A stretch of 33,289 nucleotides of DNA from the NCBI GenBank assembly GCA_944358435.1, contig CALVRD010000010.1:1-33289 (forward strand), read 5' to 3'. The stretch is from an uncultured Bacilli bacterium (lineage in GTDB: Bacteria; Bacillota_I; Bacilli_A; RF39; UBA660). Each line of letters starts with the position of its first letter. Position 1 is the first letter of the stretch. The notes beneath the pieces are model-generated. The model was not told where the DNA came from and did not search any database. It saw nothing but the letters and a program-made list of their open reading frames with translations. Of the stretch, positions 24,485-31,671 are shown in pieces. A program made the translations under genes and the position numbers.

Positions 24485-24853
24485 CTATAGATTTGAAACA
24501 ATTGTATCTTCTATACATTTAATAGCACATATACAGTTTAATTTTACTGTTATAAAGTTATTTGTTGAGATATAACAATTGTCTTTTAGCTCTAATACTC
24601 TTAAAGTAACACAGTCATCAAATACTTTTTCAACTCTAAAAAATGAACTATTATAATTATCATTATTAGTACTAAGTAGAGTGCCATTCTTAGTATATAA
24701 AGTAATAACCCTAGTATTATAACAAATATGATTAATATCGGGACCTAAGTAAGGTTTACTACAACCATCTTCTAGAGGACAAATATTTTCAGAATTTTTT
24801 TGTAATATGCAAATAAGTTTTAGTAAGTTCTTAATACAACGATTTGTTTTCAT
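24485..24853 (-). CDS. CotY/CotZ-family spore coat protein, second copy
   Basis: A divergent paralogue of the next gene shares its key blocks: DGCSKPYLGPDI, RVITLYT, FFRVEKVFDDCVTLRVLEL and VKLNCICAIKCIEDT. The N-terminal Cys-rich part is shorter. The start chosen is the ATG at 24851-24853 after GAGGTGG; an in-frame GTG at 24862 lies inside that site. It is the first gene of the two-gene coat operon and is divergent from the EIIB-like gene. The two coat paralogues probably assemble together in the spore surface layer, as CotY and CotZ do in B. subtilis. Confidence 0.85.
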   Translation of the reverse strand: MKTNRCIKNLLKLICILQKNSENICPLEDGCSKPYLGPDINHICYNTRVITLYTKNGTLLSTNNDNYNSSFFRVEKVFDDCVTLRVLELKDNCYISTNNFITVKLNCICAIKCIEDTIVSNL

Positions 24854-25004
24854 AGTCTCCACCTCTTTATCTATTTCTAATATAAAGTATTCATAACTTC
24901 TTAATTGGTGTTTATAAATACCTATATAATAATATGATATTAGCTGGTTAATTAATCTCTTTCTTTTTCTTTTTATTTGTTATATAATTAGATTGGTGAT
25001 AAGA

Positions 25005-25310
25005 ATGGAATATATAATTATAGCAATAATTTTAGTAATCATTTTACTAGCAATATTAAAGGCTAATAAGAAGGATGCTAATCTAGATTTTAATAAGTTG
25101 GTTGAATTGTTAGGAGGAAAAGATAATATTATTTCAACAGAGACTAATTTATCACGTTTTAAAGTGACGTTAAAAGATATTAGTAAAGCTAATAAAGAAG
25201 GTATTCAAAAATTAGGTGCTAAAGGAATAGTTGAAATAGATAATCAATTAAAGATAATTCTTGGACATGAGTCTAGACAATTAAAAAAATATATTGATGA
25301 GATAAAGTAA
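25005..25310 (+). CDS. Membrane-anchored PTS EIIB-like domain lacking the Cys
   Basis: One N-terminal membrane segment (residues 2-20) is followed by a small domain like the glucose-type PTS EIIB domain: LVELLGGKDNII, then RFKVTLKDISKANKE, LGAKGIVEIDNQ and ILGHESRQLKKYI. The phosphorylated Cys of EIIB, expected in a C-x-T/x-R position, is replaced (ETNLSRFKV). It thus cannot carry the phosphoryl group and is likely a regulatory or structural relative. The start ATG at 25005 follows GGTGAT with four bases between. The upstream in-frame GTG at 24993 lies before that site. A terminator ends it as a single-gene unit. Confidence 0.75.
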   Translation: MEYIIIAIILVIILLAILKANKKDANLDFNKLVELLGGKDNIISTETNLSRFKVTLKDISKANKEGIQKLGAKGIVEIDNQLKIILGHESRQLKKYIDEIK

Positions 25311-25335
25311 AAATGACAAATTTAGTCATTTTTTT
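25309..25335 (+). terminator. Terminator of the EIIB-like gene
   Basis: AAATGAC pairs with GTCATTT around a 7-base loop and is followed by five or more T. Confidence 0.8.
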
Positions 25336-25340
25336 CTTTT

Positions 25341-25357
25341 TTCGACAAATATCGACA
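25341..25357 (+). promoter_or_regulatory. Two Spo0A-box-like sites, one helical turn apart
   Basis: TTCGACA (25341-25347) is the exact reverse complement of the 0A-box TGTCGAA, and ATCGACA (25351-25357) has one mismatch. The 10-base spacing puts both on one face of the helix. They lie 36 bases before the histidine-kinase start. Tandem 0A-boxes are typical of Spo0A-controlled promoters; this is inference from sequence and position. Confidence 0.55.
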
Positions 25358-25392
25358 TAATGATTAGATACTCTTATTAAGAGGTGTAGACT

Positions 25393-26658
25393 ATGATGAT
25401 AATTGAAAATTTAGTATTATTAAGTGTCTTTTTAACATATCCTTTAGCTATTTATTTAATTTATATAGCTTATATGAATAATATGGATTTAAAAGAAAAA
25501 AAGCTTATTTTAGATTTTACTTTACTTTCATCTTTATTTTTAATGGCTAAATTTATTAATAATAGATCATTATATTCAATATTATTTTATAACATACCTT
25601 TACTTATTTCTTATTTAAGAAAAAAGAATAATACTTCAATAATTCTTTCTTTAATAATAATTTATTTTACTTATAAATATACTAAAATACCATTATTTAT
25701 TTCTATACTAGAATATTCTATATATTATATTGGATATTTACTTATATTAAAAACAAAGAATAAAGAGACTAATATTATAAATTATTTTATTAGTTTAAAG
25801 TCATTTCTAATATCTTTTTTAATATTTTTTTTAATTAATCCTAAGGGAACATTATTAGTAAATATTAGTTATATTTTTATAACTATTAGTATATTTATTA
25901 TTTATACTTATATATGTGTTTTTTTATTTAAGAAGGGAGAAGAAATAGTAGATTTAAATAATTTAATTAAGGATAATAAAAAGCAACAATATTTATATGA
26001 ATCTTTATCTAAATTAACTCATGAATTAAAAAATCCTATAACTGTTTGTAGGGGGTATTTAGAAATTATTAATCATAAGGGATATTCTAAAGTTGAGGAG
26101 TATCTTCCTATTATTTCTAGTGAAATAGATAGATCTTTATCAGTAATTAATGATTTTTCCTCTCTTGGTAAATTAACTTCTTTAAATATAGAAGAGTTGG
26201 ATTTAGAAATGTTGTTATCAGAAGTTATAGGTACTTTAAATCCTTTATTTAAAAGGGAAGCCGCTTCTATTAAGATGAATATTACTAATGAAGTATATAT
26301 TTATGCTGATTATAATAGATTAAAACAAGTATTTGTTAATGTTTTAAAGAATTCTCTTGAAGCTAGAAAAGATACTATTCCTTTAGAGGTTTTAATAAAT
26401 GTACGGAAGTATAAAAATAATATTAAAATATATATTATAGATAATGGTATTGGTATGGATAAGGAGACTTTAGCTAATATGAATAAAATATTTTATACTA
26501 CGAAGGCTAATGGTAATGGATTAGGAGTTGTTTTATCTACAGAGATAATTGAGATGCATAATGGAACTATAAAATATTTATCTACTAAGGATGTTGGAAC
26601 TACTGTTTTAATAAATCTACCTATAAAGGATAAAATAAAAAAGTCTTACGACTTTTAA
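25393..26658 (+). CDS. Membrane sensor histidine kinase, sporulation-kinase type
   Basis: About six membrane segments (roughly residues 1-185) come first, then a HisKA domain with the phosphorylated His at residue 210 in LTHELKNPITV. A HATPase domain follows with its N-box (NVLKNSLEAR), G1 (DNGIGMD) and G2 (NGNGLGVVLS). The H-E-L-K-N-P motif and the architecture match the KinB-like kinases that feed the sporulation phosphorelay; no response regulator is adjacent, as for other phosphorelay kinases. The start ATG follows AGAGGTG. Two Spo0A-box-like sites lie in its leader, so feedback control by Spo0A is plausible. The cognate signal is unknown. The gene converges on 26655-26966 with a 4-base overlap. 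Confidence 0.85.
   Translation: MMIIENLVLLSVFLTYPLAIYLIYIAYMNNMDLKEKKLILDFTLLSSLFLMAKFINNRSLYSILFYNIPLLISYLRKKNNTSIILSLIIIYFTYKYTKIPLFISILEYSIYYIGYLLILKTKNKETNIINYFISLKSFLISFLIFFLINPKGTLLVNISYIFITISIFIIYTYICVFLFKKGEEIVDLNNLIKDNKKQQYLYESLSKLTHELKNPITVCRGYLEIINHKGYSKVEEYLPIISSEIDRSLSVINDFSSLGKLTSLNIEELDLEMLLSEVIGTLNPLFKREAASIKMNITNEVYIYADYNRLKQVFVNVLKNSLEARKDTIPLEVLINVRKYKNNIKIYIIDNGIGMDKETLANMNKIFYTTKANGNGLGVVLSTEIIEMHNGTIKYLSTKDVGTTVLINLPIKDKIKKSYDF
26638..26656. terminator. Hairpin between the convergent kinase and small coat-like genes
   Basis: AAAAGTC pairs with GACTTTT around TTAC, inside the last codons and stop of the kinase gene. It may act on both strands; the stem is short. Confidence 0.5.
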
Positions 26659-26966
26659 TAAAAATTATTATTATTATTAAAGTTAGAAAAATTACTTGGA
26701 TAATTTGTTGTTTGATTTTGATATGTAGATTGATTATATGGCATTTGATAAATTGGAACGGCTACTGGATATGGTTGCATACAGTTTCCACAGCAACATC
26801 CATTATTATTCATTTGATTATTATTTGCTATTCCATAACCTAGAGCTGTTCCTGCAAGACCTCCAAATAGAAATGGTGTTAAAAAAAATCTATCATCATT
26901 TGAATATGTTTGATTTCTATAAACTGGATTACTATTACTTGATATAACATAATTACGAGGATACAT
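26655..26966 (-). CDS. Small Gly-rich, Tyr/Asn-rich protein (possible coat protein)
   Basis: I do not recognise a named family. The protein has a hydrophobic Gly-zipper segment (FLFGGLAGTALGYGIA), a Cys cluster (CCCGNC) and a Pro/Tyr/Gln/Asn-rich tail. Bacillus spore or cell-surface proteins with a similar order (a small Gly-rich membrane-like segment followed by a PYP-rich tail) are known, and two coat genes lie 2 kb away. A coat role is a guess from composition and neighbourhood only. The start ATG at 26964-26966 follows GAAGGAGTG; an in-frame GTG at 26975 overlaps that site. Confidence 0.55.
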   Translation of the reverse strand: MYPRNYVISSNSNPVYRNQTYSNDDRFFLTPFLFGGLAGTALGYGIANNNQMNNNGCCCGNCMQPYPVAVPIYQMPYNQSTYQNQTTNYPSNFSNFNNNNNFY

Positions 26967-27050
26967 TAGCTTCACTCCTTCATAGTAATTTATGTGATTT
27001 AAAAGAAATGTGTGAGAAGTTTTTAATGGATAAAGTTTTATATTTAATTT

Positions 27051-27467
27051 GAAGGTGTGATAAATAAACGTAAAATATATATAGAAGTAGATAAAAATTT
27101 TGAATAATAAGTTGGAAGCAGTAGCAAATTTATTTGAAGAAAATGAAATATATATAGTATGGTTCGGTATGCAAGCTTCTCAATATAGTCGCTTTTAAGG
27201 AGATTAGAAAATAATCTTAAGAGATAATATGATTGATATAGAAGTAGTTCTTACTGATTCAGATGAGGTTGCGACTAGAGAATTGGCTAAGAAACATAAA
27301 TCATATGGATTAGAGCAGAATAGAAAAATCGCTAAGATGGTGGTAATGTTTTTAAAGTAGCAAGGAATAATTTAGAATAAAAGTTAGGTAGAGCTGTTGT
27401 TAGTGGTTAAAATTTATTAAATTATGAATATATTGATGAAAAACGTTTGGGAGAAAAAGATAAATAG
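27051..27467 (+). pseudogene. Decayed coding remnant, several frames
   Basis: The 620-base interval between 26966 and 27591 holds no intact gene but has protein-like pieces. The first is VINKRKIYIEVDKNFE before two stops. The second is KLEAVANLFEENEIY in another frame (about 27105-27198). The third begins MIDIEVVLTDSDEVATREL at 27229 and shifts frame near 27336. The last is DGGNVFKVARNNLE, stop, KLGRAVVSG, stop, NLLNYEYIDEKRLGEKDK, ending at a TAG at 27465-27467. The GG-N-x-x-K-x-A-R-x-x-LE...LGR-x-V-V segment resembles the middle of DinD or BRO-type proteins, but the match is weak. At least one frameshift and three in-frame stops make it a pseudogene. Confidence 0.5.
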
Positions 27468-27533
27468 TAGAGTAAAAAATACAATATAAATAGGATGAAT
27501 ATGTGACTTGAAAGACACTATAATTAGTTCAAT

Positions 27534-27562
27534 TTGACATTTTCCTTATTTTATGATATAAT
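27534..27562 (+). promoter_or_regulatory. Near-consensus sigma-A promoter
   Basis: TTGACA (27534-27539) and TATAAT (27557-27562) are both perfect and 17 bases apart, 28 bases before the ATG at 27591. It is the best promoter in the window, although the gene it drives is interrupted. Confidence 0.9.
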
Positions 27563-27590
27563 CCGTCTTAATCAAATGGGGGTAATTGTT

Positions 27591-27884
27591 ATGAATACAA
27601 ATGAATTAGAAGAATTTAAAATTAAACAAATCGAAAGAAACAAAAAAGATATTAAAATAGTAGGAGTTGCAGCTTTCCTTGAGCTAGCTGGTGCAGGATT
27701 CTTTGCCGCTAGTGCAATTATGACTCCAAACCCAGTATCTTTTAATCTTTTTGCGATGGCATGTGCTGGAACTGTAATACCGGCTATACTTTATTTAAAA
27801 CAGTTAAAAGAAATGAAAGAAGATAACAAAAAAATAGCATCTCTAAAAACAGAAGCTGATTTTGAAGAGTATAAAGTAAAATGA
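27591..27884 (+). CDS. Two-span membrane protein ending at an in-frame TGA
   Basis: The 97 codons encode a charged N-terminus (ELEEFKIKQIERNKK), two hydrophobic segments (VGVAAFLELAGAGFFAAS and FAMACAGTVIPAILYL) and a charged tail. The ATG follows GGGGGTAAT and the near-consensus promoter; a longer frame to 27534 lies inside the promoter. The stop at 27882-27884 is TGA, the only TGA that ends an open frame in this window. The same frame then continues for 90 more codons with a second pair of hydrophobic stretches (27885-28157). A full product of about 188 residues with a repeated layout is therefore possible. I do not recognise the family. Confidence 0.6.
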   Translation: MNTNELEEFKIKQIERNKKDIKIVGVAAFLELAGAGFFAASAIMTPNPVSFNLFAMACAGTVIPAILYLKQLKEMKEDNKKIASLKTEADFEEYKVK

Positions 27885-28157
27885 ATTGAGATTTGTAAAC
27901 GAAAAGTTGATAGTGCTCAGAAAATTGATGATAGAAATACAGCTATTGCGCTTAGTAATGCATTAGTTGCTTTAAGTTTTTCTTTATGTGACGCATTCCA
28001 ATTTGTTGCACCTTTTGAAGTTTTATCATTAATTGGTCTTAATGCATCAATTCAAGCATCAATCATCAAAGATCATTATCAGAATGAATTAAATAGATTA
28101 ACTTTTAAAGAAGAAAAAGCTTATACTAAGACTAAAGAACTTAATCGTGGATATTAA
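27885..28157 (+). pseudogene. In-frame continuation beyond TGA of the gene at 27591
   Basis: After the TGA the frame encodes IEICKRKVDSAQKIDD, a hydrophobic segment (NALVALSFSLCDAFQF), a second hydrophobic stretch (FEVLSLIGLNASIQ) and a charged tail ending at a TAA (28155-28157). It has no start codon or ribosome site of its own near the beginning. The coding-like composition over 90 codons suggests either a recent TGG-to-TGA change or read-through of TGA. Which one applies cannot be told here. Confidence 0.5.
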
Positions 28158-28215
28158 TTCTAAGATTAATAAGAGTTTCTATTAAAAAAGGTTATAAAGG
28201 GGAATAAATAAAGCT

Positions 28216-28479
28216 ATGAATATTAATATCAATGATAAAGTTACATTGAGTAATGATAGAAAATATGTAGTAATAAGTAAAATTGAACATGAAGGAGTTA
28301 TCTACTATTATTTAGTCGATGAAGATAGTAAAACAGATATAAAAATTTGTTTTGAAAATGTTGCTAATCAGTCATTAATTCAGATTAAAAATCCAGAAAT
28401 GATTGCTGAACTTTTTCCAATATTTTTAAAGAAATCACAAGAATATATTGCTGATTTAATTGTAAATAGTGAAATATAA
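28216..28479 (+). CDS. Hypothetical protein (87 aa)
   Basis: A small cytoplasmic protein of unknown family. The first half looks like a beta-rich domain (DKVTLSNDRKYVVISKIEH, then GVIYYYLVDEDSKT), and the second half is helical (PEMIAELFPIFLKKSQEYI). Its layout resembles small single-domain beta proteins often left as hypotheticals in Bacillota. AAAGGGGAA lies about 13 bases before the ATG, a long spacing. A terminator follows, and the kinase-fold array begins 71 bases later. Confidence 0.6.
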   Translation: MNININDKVTLSNDRKYVVISKIEHEGVIYYYLVDEDSKTDIKICFENVANQSLIQIKNPEMIAELFPIFLKKSQEYIADLIVNSEI

Positions 28480-28488
28480 TAATATGAG

Positions 28489-28528
28489 GCAAGGGTTATT
28501 ATATTAAAATTAACTCTTGCTTTTATTG
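28489..28528 (+). terminator. Terminator before the kinase-fold array
   Basis: GCAAGGGTTA pairs with TAACTCTTGC (one G-T pair) around a 12-base loop, followed by TTTTATT. Confidence 0.65.
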
Positions 28529-28550
28529 TATTTTTGAGGAGTTAGTACTT

Positions 28551-29293
28551 ATGAATAGAATGCCAAATATTGAGCTTACTAGATTTGAACTTGAAATGTT
28601 AGAAGCTAGAAGATCTTATAAGACAGGTGGAGAAGGATCAATTTATTTTAGTGATAGTGGCACTTTATGTAAAATATTTATTGATCCATATTCTAAGCGG
28701 TTTATTGGGATGTCTGAAAATAAATTTGAAAAGATAGTTAGACTTTATCAAGAACCGTTAGATTATAGTGTAAAACCTTTAAGTACTATTAGCAGTAATG
28801 GTAGATTACTTGGTTATGAAATGGAAAGAAAGCCAAATTATAAACCATTGTCTGTATTTATGTATAGAAAAGAATTGATTTTTTATTTGAAAGAAATTAA
28901 GTCAATTCTTGAATACTATGCTTCTAAAGATATAACTTATGGAGATATAAAATTAAATAATATTTTAATTAATCGGCGTAGTCATGAAGTTATGTTTTGT
29001 GATATGGATAATATTCGTTTAGGAAAATATCCAATTGATTTAGTGGGCATAACTTGGAAGATTTTATTGATGGTTATGGTAGAGCTGATGAGGTAGCAGA
29101 TATTTATATGCATAATTTATTAACTTTAAAATGTTTAAATTATAAAGGAGATAGTTATAGTAATATTTTATGTGGTATAAAAGATGGAACTTATCCTACA
29201 CGTTTTGAAAAGTCAGCTTTACCAACTATTAAGAGTATGATAGATCCAGCTAATTTTACAGGAGAATATATAATTCAGTATGTAAAAAAATAA
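28551..29293 (+). pseudogene. Kinase-fold paralogue 1, frameshifted
   Basis: The first of five tandem paralogues. The first frame encodes the conserved order of a protein-kinase-like fold: GGEGSIYFS (Gly-rich loop), LCKIF (Lys), LLGYEM, DITYGDIKLNNIL (catalytic Asp and Asn) and FCDMDNIRLG (metal-binding Asp). At about 29046, in GTGGGCAT, one base appears to have been lost relative to its paralogues. The original frame then runs to a TAG at 29094-29096, whereas the shifted frame carries the rest (HNLEDFIDGYG, then YMHNLLTLKCLN, GEYIIQYVKK) to 29293. It could be a true pseudogene, a base-call error or a site of frameshifting. GAGGAG lies before the ATG. Confidence 0.75.
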
Positions 29294-29317
29294 AACAGGG
29301 GAAAGAAGTGAATTAAT

Positions 29318-30067
29318 ATGAAAAGAATACCTAATATCACTTTTACTGATGAAGAGTATCAAGCTTTTTTTCAGAAAGTAAAATTCCGTGGTGGTGAAGC
29401 AATAATTTGTTCCAGTGATAAGCCTAATACCTTGTATAAGATTTTTTATGATGAAGTAGCAGCATCTTGTTTAATGTCTGATAATAAACTAAAAAAAATA
29501 GCAGAAATTTATCGTCGAAATATTCCTTACTGTGTAAAGCCAATTAGGACAATTAGTTATGAGGGAAGATTAATTGGCTATGAGGTTTCTTATGATTCTT
29601 TAGATAAATCATTAGAAAGTTTAGATGATTTAGATAGAAAAGACGTTATTAAAATTTTACGTGCTACTAGAGATATTTTAAAGAATTATGAGGTCCTTGA
29701 TATTACTTATGGTGATGTTACAAGTGATAATATTTTAGTAAATATAAAAACAGGAAAAGTAACTTTTTGTGATATAGATAATATTAGACTTGGAGTATAT
29801 CCAGCTGATGTGAAAGGTTTTAGTTTGACAAGATATTATGAGAAAACGGGAGTAATTGATGCTAAGGCAGATGCTTATATGCATAATTTATTGACTATAA
29901 AAAGTTTACAATATGGTAAAGATTCTTATGAGTCAGAAATTATGAAAGATTTAAAAAGAGGACTTTATCCTACGAGATTTAAGCAAGGGGCTAGAGAAAT
30001 TTTTGCTAGTATGGTAATGCCTGAAAGATTTAATGGTAAATATGCAATTGAGTATGTTAAGCGGTAA
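29318..30067 (+). CDS. Kinase-fold paralogue 2
   Basis: This 249-residue protein shows the minimal elements of a protein-kinase-like fold. They are GGEA (residues 25-28), Lys41 in LYKIF, the hinge-like LIGYEV, Asp133 and Asn138 in DITYGDVTSDN, and Asp152 in FCDIDNIRLG, where canonical kinases have DFG. The Asp-to-Asn distance of five and the Asp-to-Asp distance of about 19 match true kinases. The HRD motif reads TYGD. An array-specific C-terminal motif (AYMHNLLT..., AIEYVKR) follows. I cannot assign a substrate; protein kinase, small-molecule kinase or pseudokinase are all possible. It is 24 bases after paralogue 1, behind GAAAGAAGTGA. Confidence 0.7.
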   Translation: MKRIPNITFTDEEYQAFFQKVKFRGGEAIICSSDKPNTLYKIFYDEVAASCLMSDNKLKKIAEIYRRNIPYCVKPIRTISYEGRLIGYEVSYDSLDKSLESLDDLDRKDVIKILRATRDILKNYEVLDITYGDVTSDNILVNIKTGKVTFCDIDNIRLGVYPADVKGFSLTRYYEKTGVIDAKADAYMHNLLTIKSLQYGKDSYESEIMKDLKRGLYPTRFKQGAREIFASMVMPERFNGKYAIEYVKR

Positions 30068-30070
30068 TTG

Positions 30071-30099
30071 TTGAAAAAATCTTAAAAATATGATATAAT
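30071..30099 (+). promoter_or_regulatory. Promoter between paralogues 2 and 3
   Basis: TTGAAA (30071-30076) and TATAAT (30094-30099) are 17 bases apart and lie 25 bases before the start of paralogue 3. The array therefore has an internal start and is not one transcript only. Confidence 0.8.
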
Positions 30100-30124
30100 A
30101 TGCCTACTAATGGGGATGGTTAGT

Positions 30125-30880
30125 ATGAAGAGAATGCCTAATATCAATTTTAATTATCGTGATTGTTGTGACATAGTTTATAGTCAAAGATTTAGTGTGG
30201 GTGGGGAAGCATTTATTTGTTTTAGCGATAAATCAAATACTTTATATAAAATATTTATTAATCCTAAGACTGGTGAAATAATTGAAATGTCCGATAATAA
30301 ATTTAAAAAGATTAAATCTCTTTATGAAAAAAATTTGGAACATAGTGTTAGACCACTTGCAACAATTAGCGTGAATGGTAAATTAGTAGGTTATGAAATG
30401 ACTTATGATTTAATGGATATTCCTTTAGATCAAGCACGTTTAAATAGAGTTCAAATGATTGATGCTTTGGAAGATACAAAAAAAGTTTTATTATATTTTA
30501 CAAGTAAAGATATAACTTATGGGGATATTAAAAGTAATAATATTTTGATTAATAGAGCAACAGGTAATATTTCGTTTTGTGATATGGATAATATTAGAAT
30601 GGGAAACTATTCAATGGATTTAATAGGAAAGGATTTAAAAAAATATATACAAATGCATGGTGGATTAGATGAAACTGCTGTTGCTTATATGCATAATTTT
30701 TTATCTTTACAGCAGTTAGGATTTCCAAGTAAGTATACTTCTTATGAGGGAATAATTATAACACTTAATAATAAAGTATATCCAAATGGCTTTGATGATT
30801 ATGCTAAAGTAATATTAGATAGTATGACTAATCCAAAAGAATTTACTGGCGAATATGCAATTCAATATGTTAAAAAGTAA
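30125..30880 (+). CDS. Kinase-fold paralogue 3
   Basis: This 251-residue paralogue keeps the fold marks: GGEAFICFS, K42 in YKIF, the LVGYEM hinge, D134 and N139 in DITYGDIKSNN, and D153 in FCDMDNIRMG. Its C-terminal module contains AYMHNFLSLQQLG and ends with GEYAIQYVKK, the ending shared by the array. The start is the ATG at 30125 after GGGGATGG; in-frame ATGs at 30110 and 30116 precede that site. It has its own promoter at 30071-30099. Its target is unknown. Confidence 0.7.
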   Translation: MKRMPNINFNYRDCCDIVYSQRFSVGGEAFICFSDKSNTLYKIFINPKTGEIIEMSDNKFKKIKSLYEKNLEHSVRPLATISVNGKLVGYEMTYDLMDIPLDQARLNRVQMIDALEDTKKVLLYFTSKDITYGDIKSNNILINRATGNISFCDMDNIRMGNYSMDLIGKDLKKYIQMHGGLDETAVAYMHNFLSLQQLGFPSKYTSYEGIIITLNNKVYPNGFDDYAKVILDSMTNPKEFTGEYAIQYVKK

Positions 30881-30896
30881 CTACTGGAGGATAAGT

Positions 30897-31652
30897 ATGA
30901 ATAGAATACCAAATATTAAACTTGAGTGGGATGAGTATCAAAAAATAATAAGTTGTCAAAGATACTCTGCTGGTTTTGAATCTATAATTTGTAAGACAGG
31001 GGAGCAAAATAGTTTATATAAATTTTTTTGCGATTCTTTTAAAAAAAATTTTCCTTATATGTCTAATAACAAATTACAAAAAGTTTCTAAGTTATATGAA
31101 ATGCAACTTCCTTATTCAGTGCAGCCACTAGCAACTGTTACTGCGGGAAATTATTTAGTAGGTTATAAAATGACTTATGATCCAAATAATATTTCATTAA
31201 GTAGAGCTAATTTACCTAGAAGAGAAATTATAGATGTTTTAAAAAGGACTAAGACAATCTTAGAATACTTTGCGATTAGAGATATAACATATGGTGATAT
31301 TAGAGAAGATAATATTTTATTTAATACTGTTACTGGTGAAATTTTATTTTGTGATATGGATAATATTCGTTTAGGGGAGTATCCAATAGACTTAAAACTT
31401 CTTTGTCTTGCTGATTTTGTAAAAAAATATGGTAAAGTAGATGAGAAAACTGATGCTTATATACATAATTTACTTACTTTACAATTATTAAATTCACATT
31501 GGGTATTGCCACCAATAGAATGGGTAGATGAAAAGCTTAGAATTGATTTTTTTTCAAGTGATTTTGAAAGACCGGCTATATCAATATTAGAAAGTATGGT
31601 TGATCAAAAAAATTTTACTGGAGAATATATAGTTCAATATGTTAAAAAGTAA
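30897..31652 (+). CDS. Kinase-fold paralogue 4
   Basis: This 251-residue paralogue keeps K42 (LYKFF), D134 and N139 (DITYGDIREDN) and D153 (FCDMDNIRLG). The Gly-rich loop reads AGFESIIC instead of GGEA, so nucleotide binding may be weaker here. A 47-base block (31122-31168) is identical to paralogue 5, which points to recent duplication or gene conversion. The start is the ATG at 30897 after TGGAGGAT; an in-frame ATG at 30855 lies within paralogue 3. It is 16 bases after paralogue 3 and 19 bases before paralogue 5. Confidence 0.7.
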   Translation: MNRIPNIKLEWDEYQKIISCQRYSAGFESIICKTGEQNSLYKFFCDSFKKNFPYMSNNKLQKVSKLYEMQLPYSVQPLATVTAGNYLVGYKMTYDPNNISLSRANLPRREIIDVLKRTKTILEYFAIRDITYGDIREDNILFNTVTGEILFCDMDNIRLGEYPIDLKLLCLADFVKKYGKVDEKTDAYIHNLLTLQLLNSHWVLPPIEWVDEKLRIDFFSSDFERPAISILESMVDQKNFTGEYIVQYVKK

Positions 31653-31671
31653 TTAATGGGGGTTGGAAATT

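Noticed and set aside
24863-25000. Sigma-E or sigma-K promoter for the coat operon.
   Set aside because: An AC then GAATACTTT pattern exists on the minus strand, but it matches the consensus poorly and I could not distinguish it from AT-rich background.
31663-31671. TTG at 31663 as the start of kinase paralogue 5.
   Set aside because: It lies within the GGGGGTTGG ribosome site; the ATG at 31672 gives the MKIIPNI beginning shared with the other paralogues.
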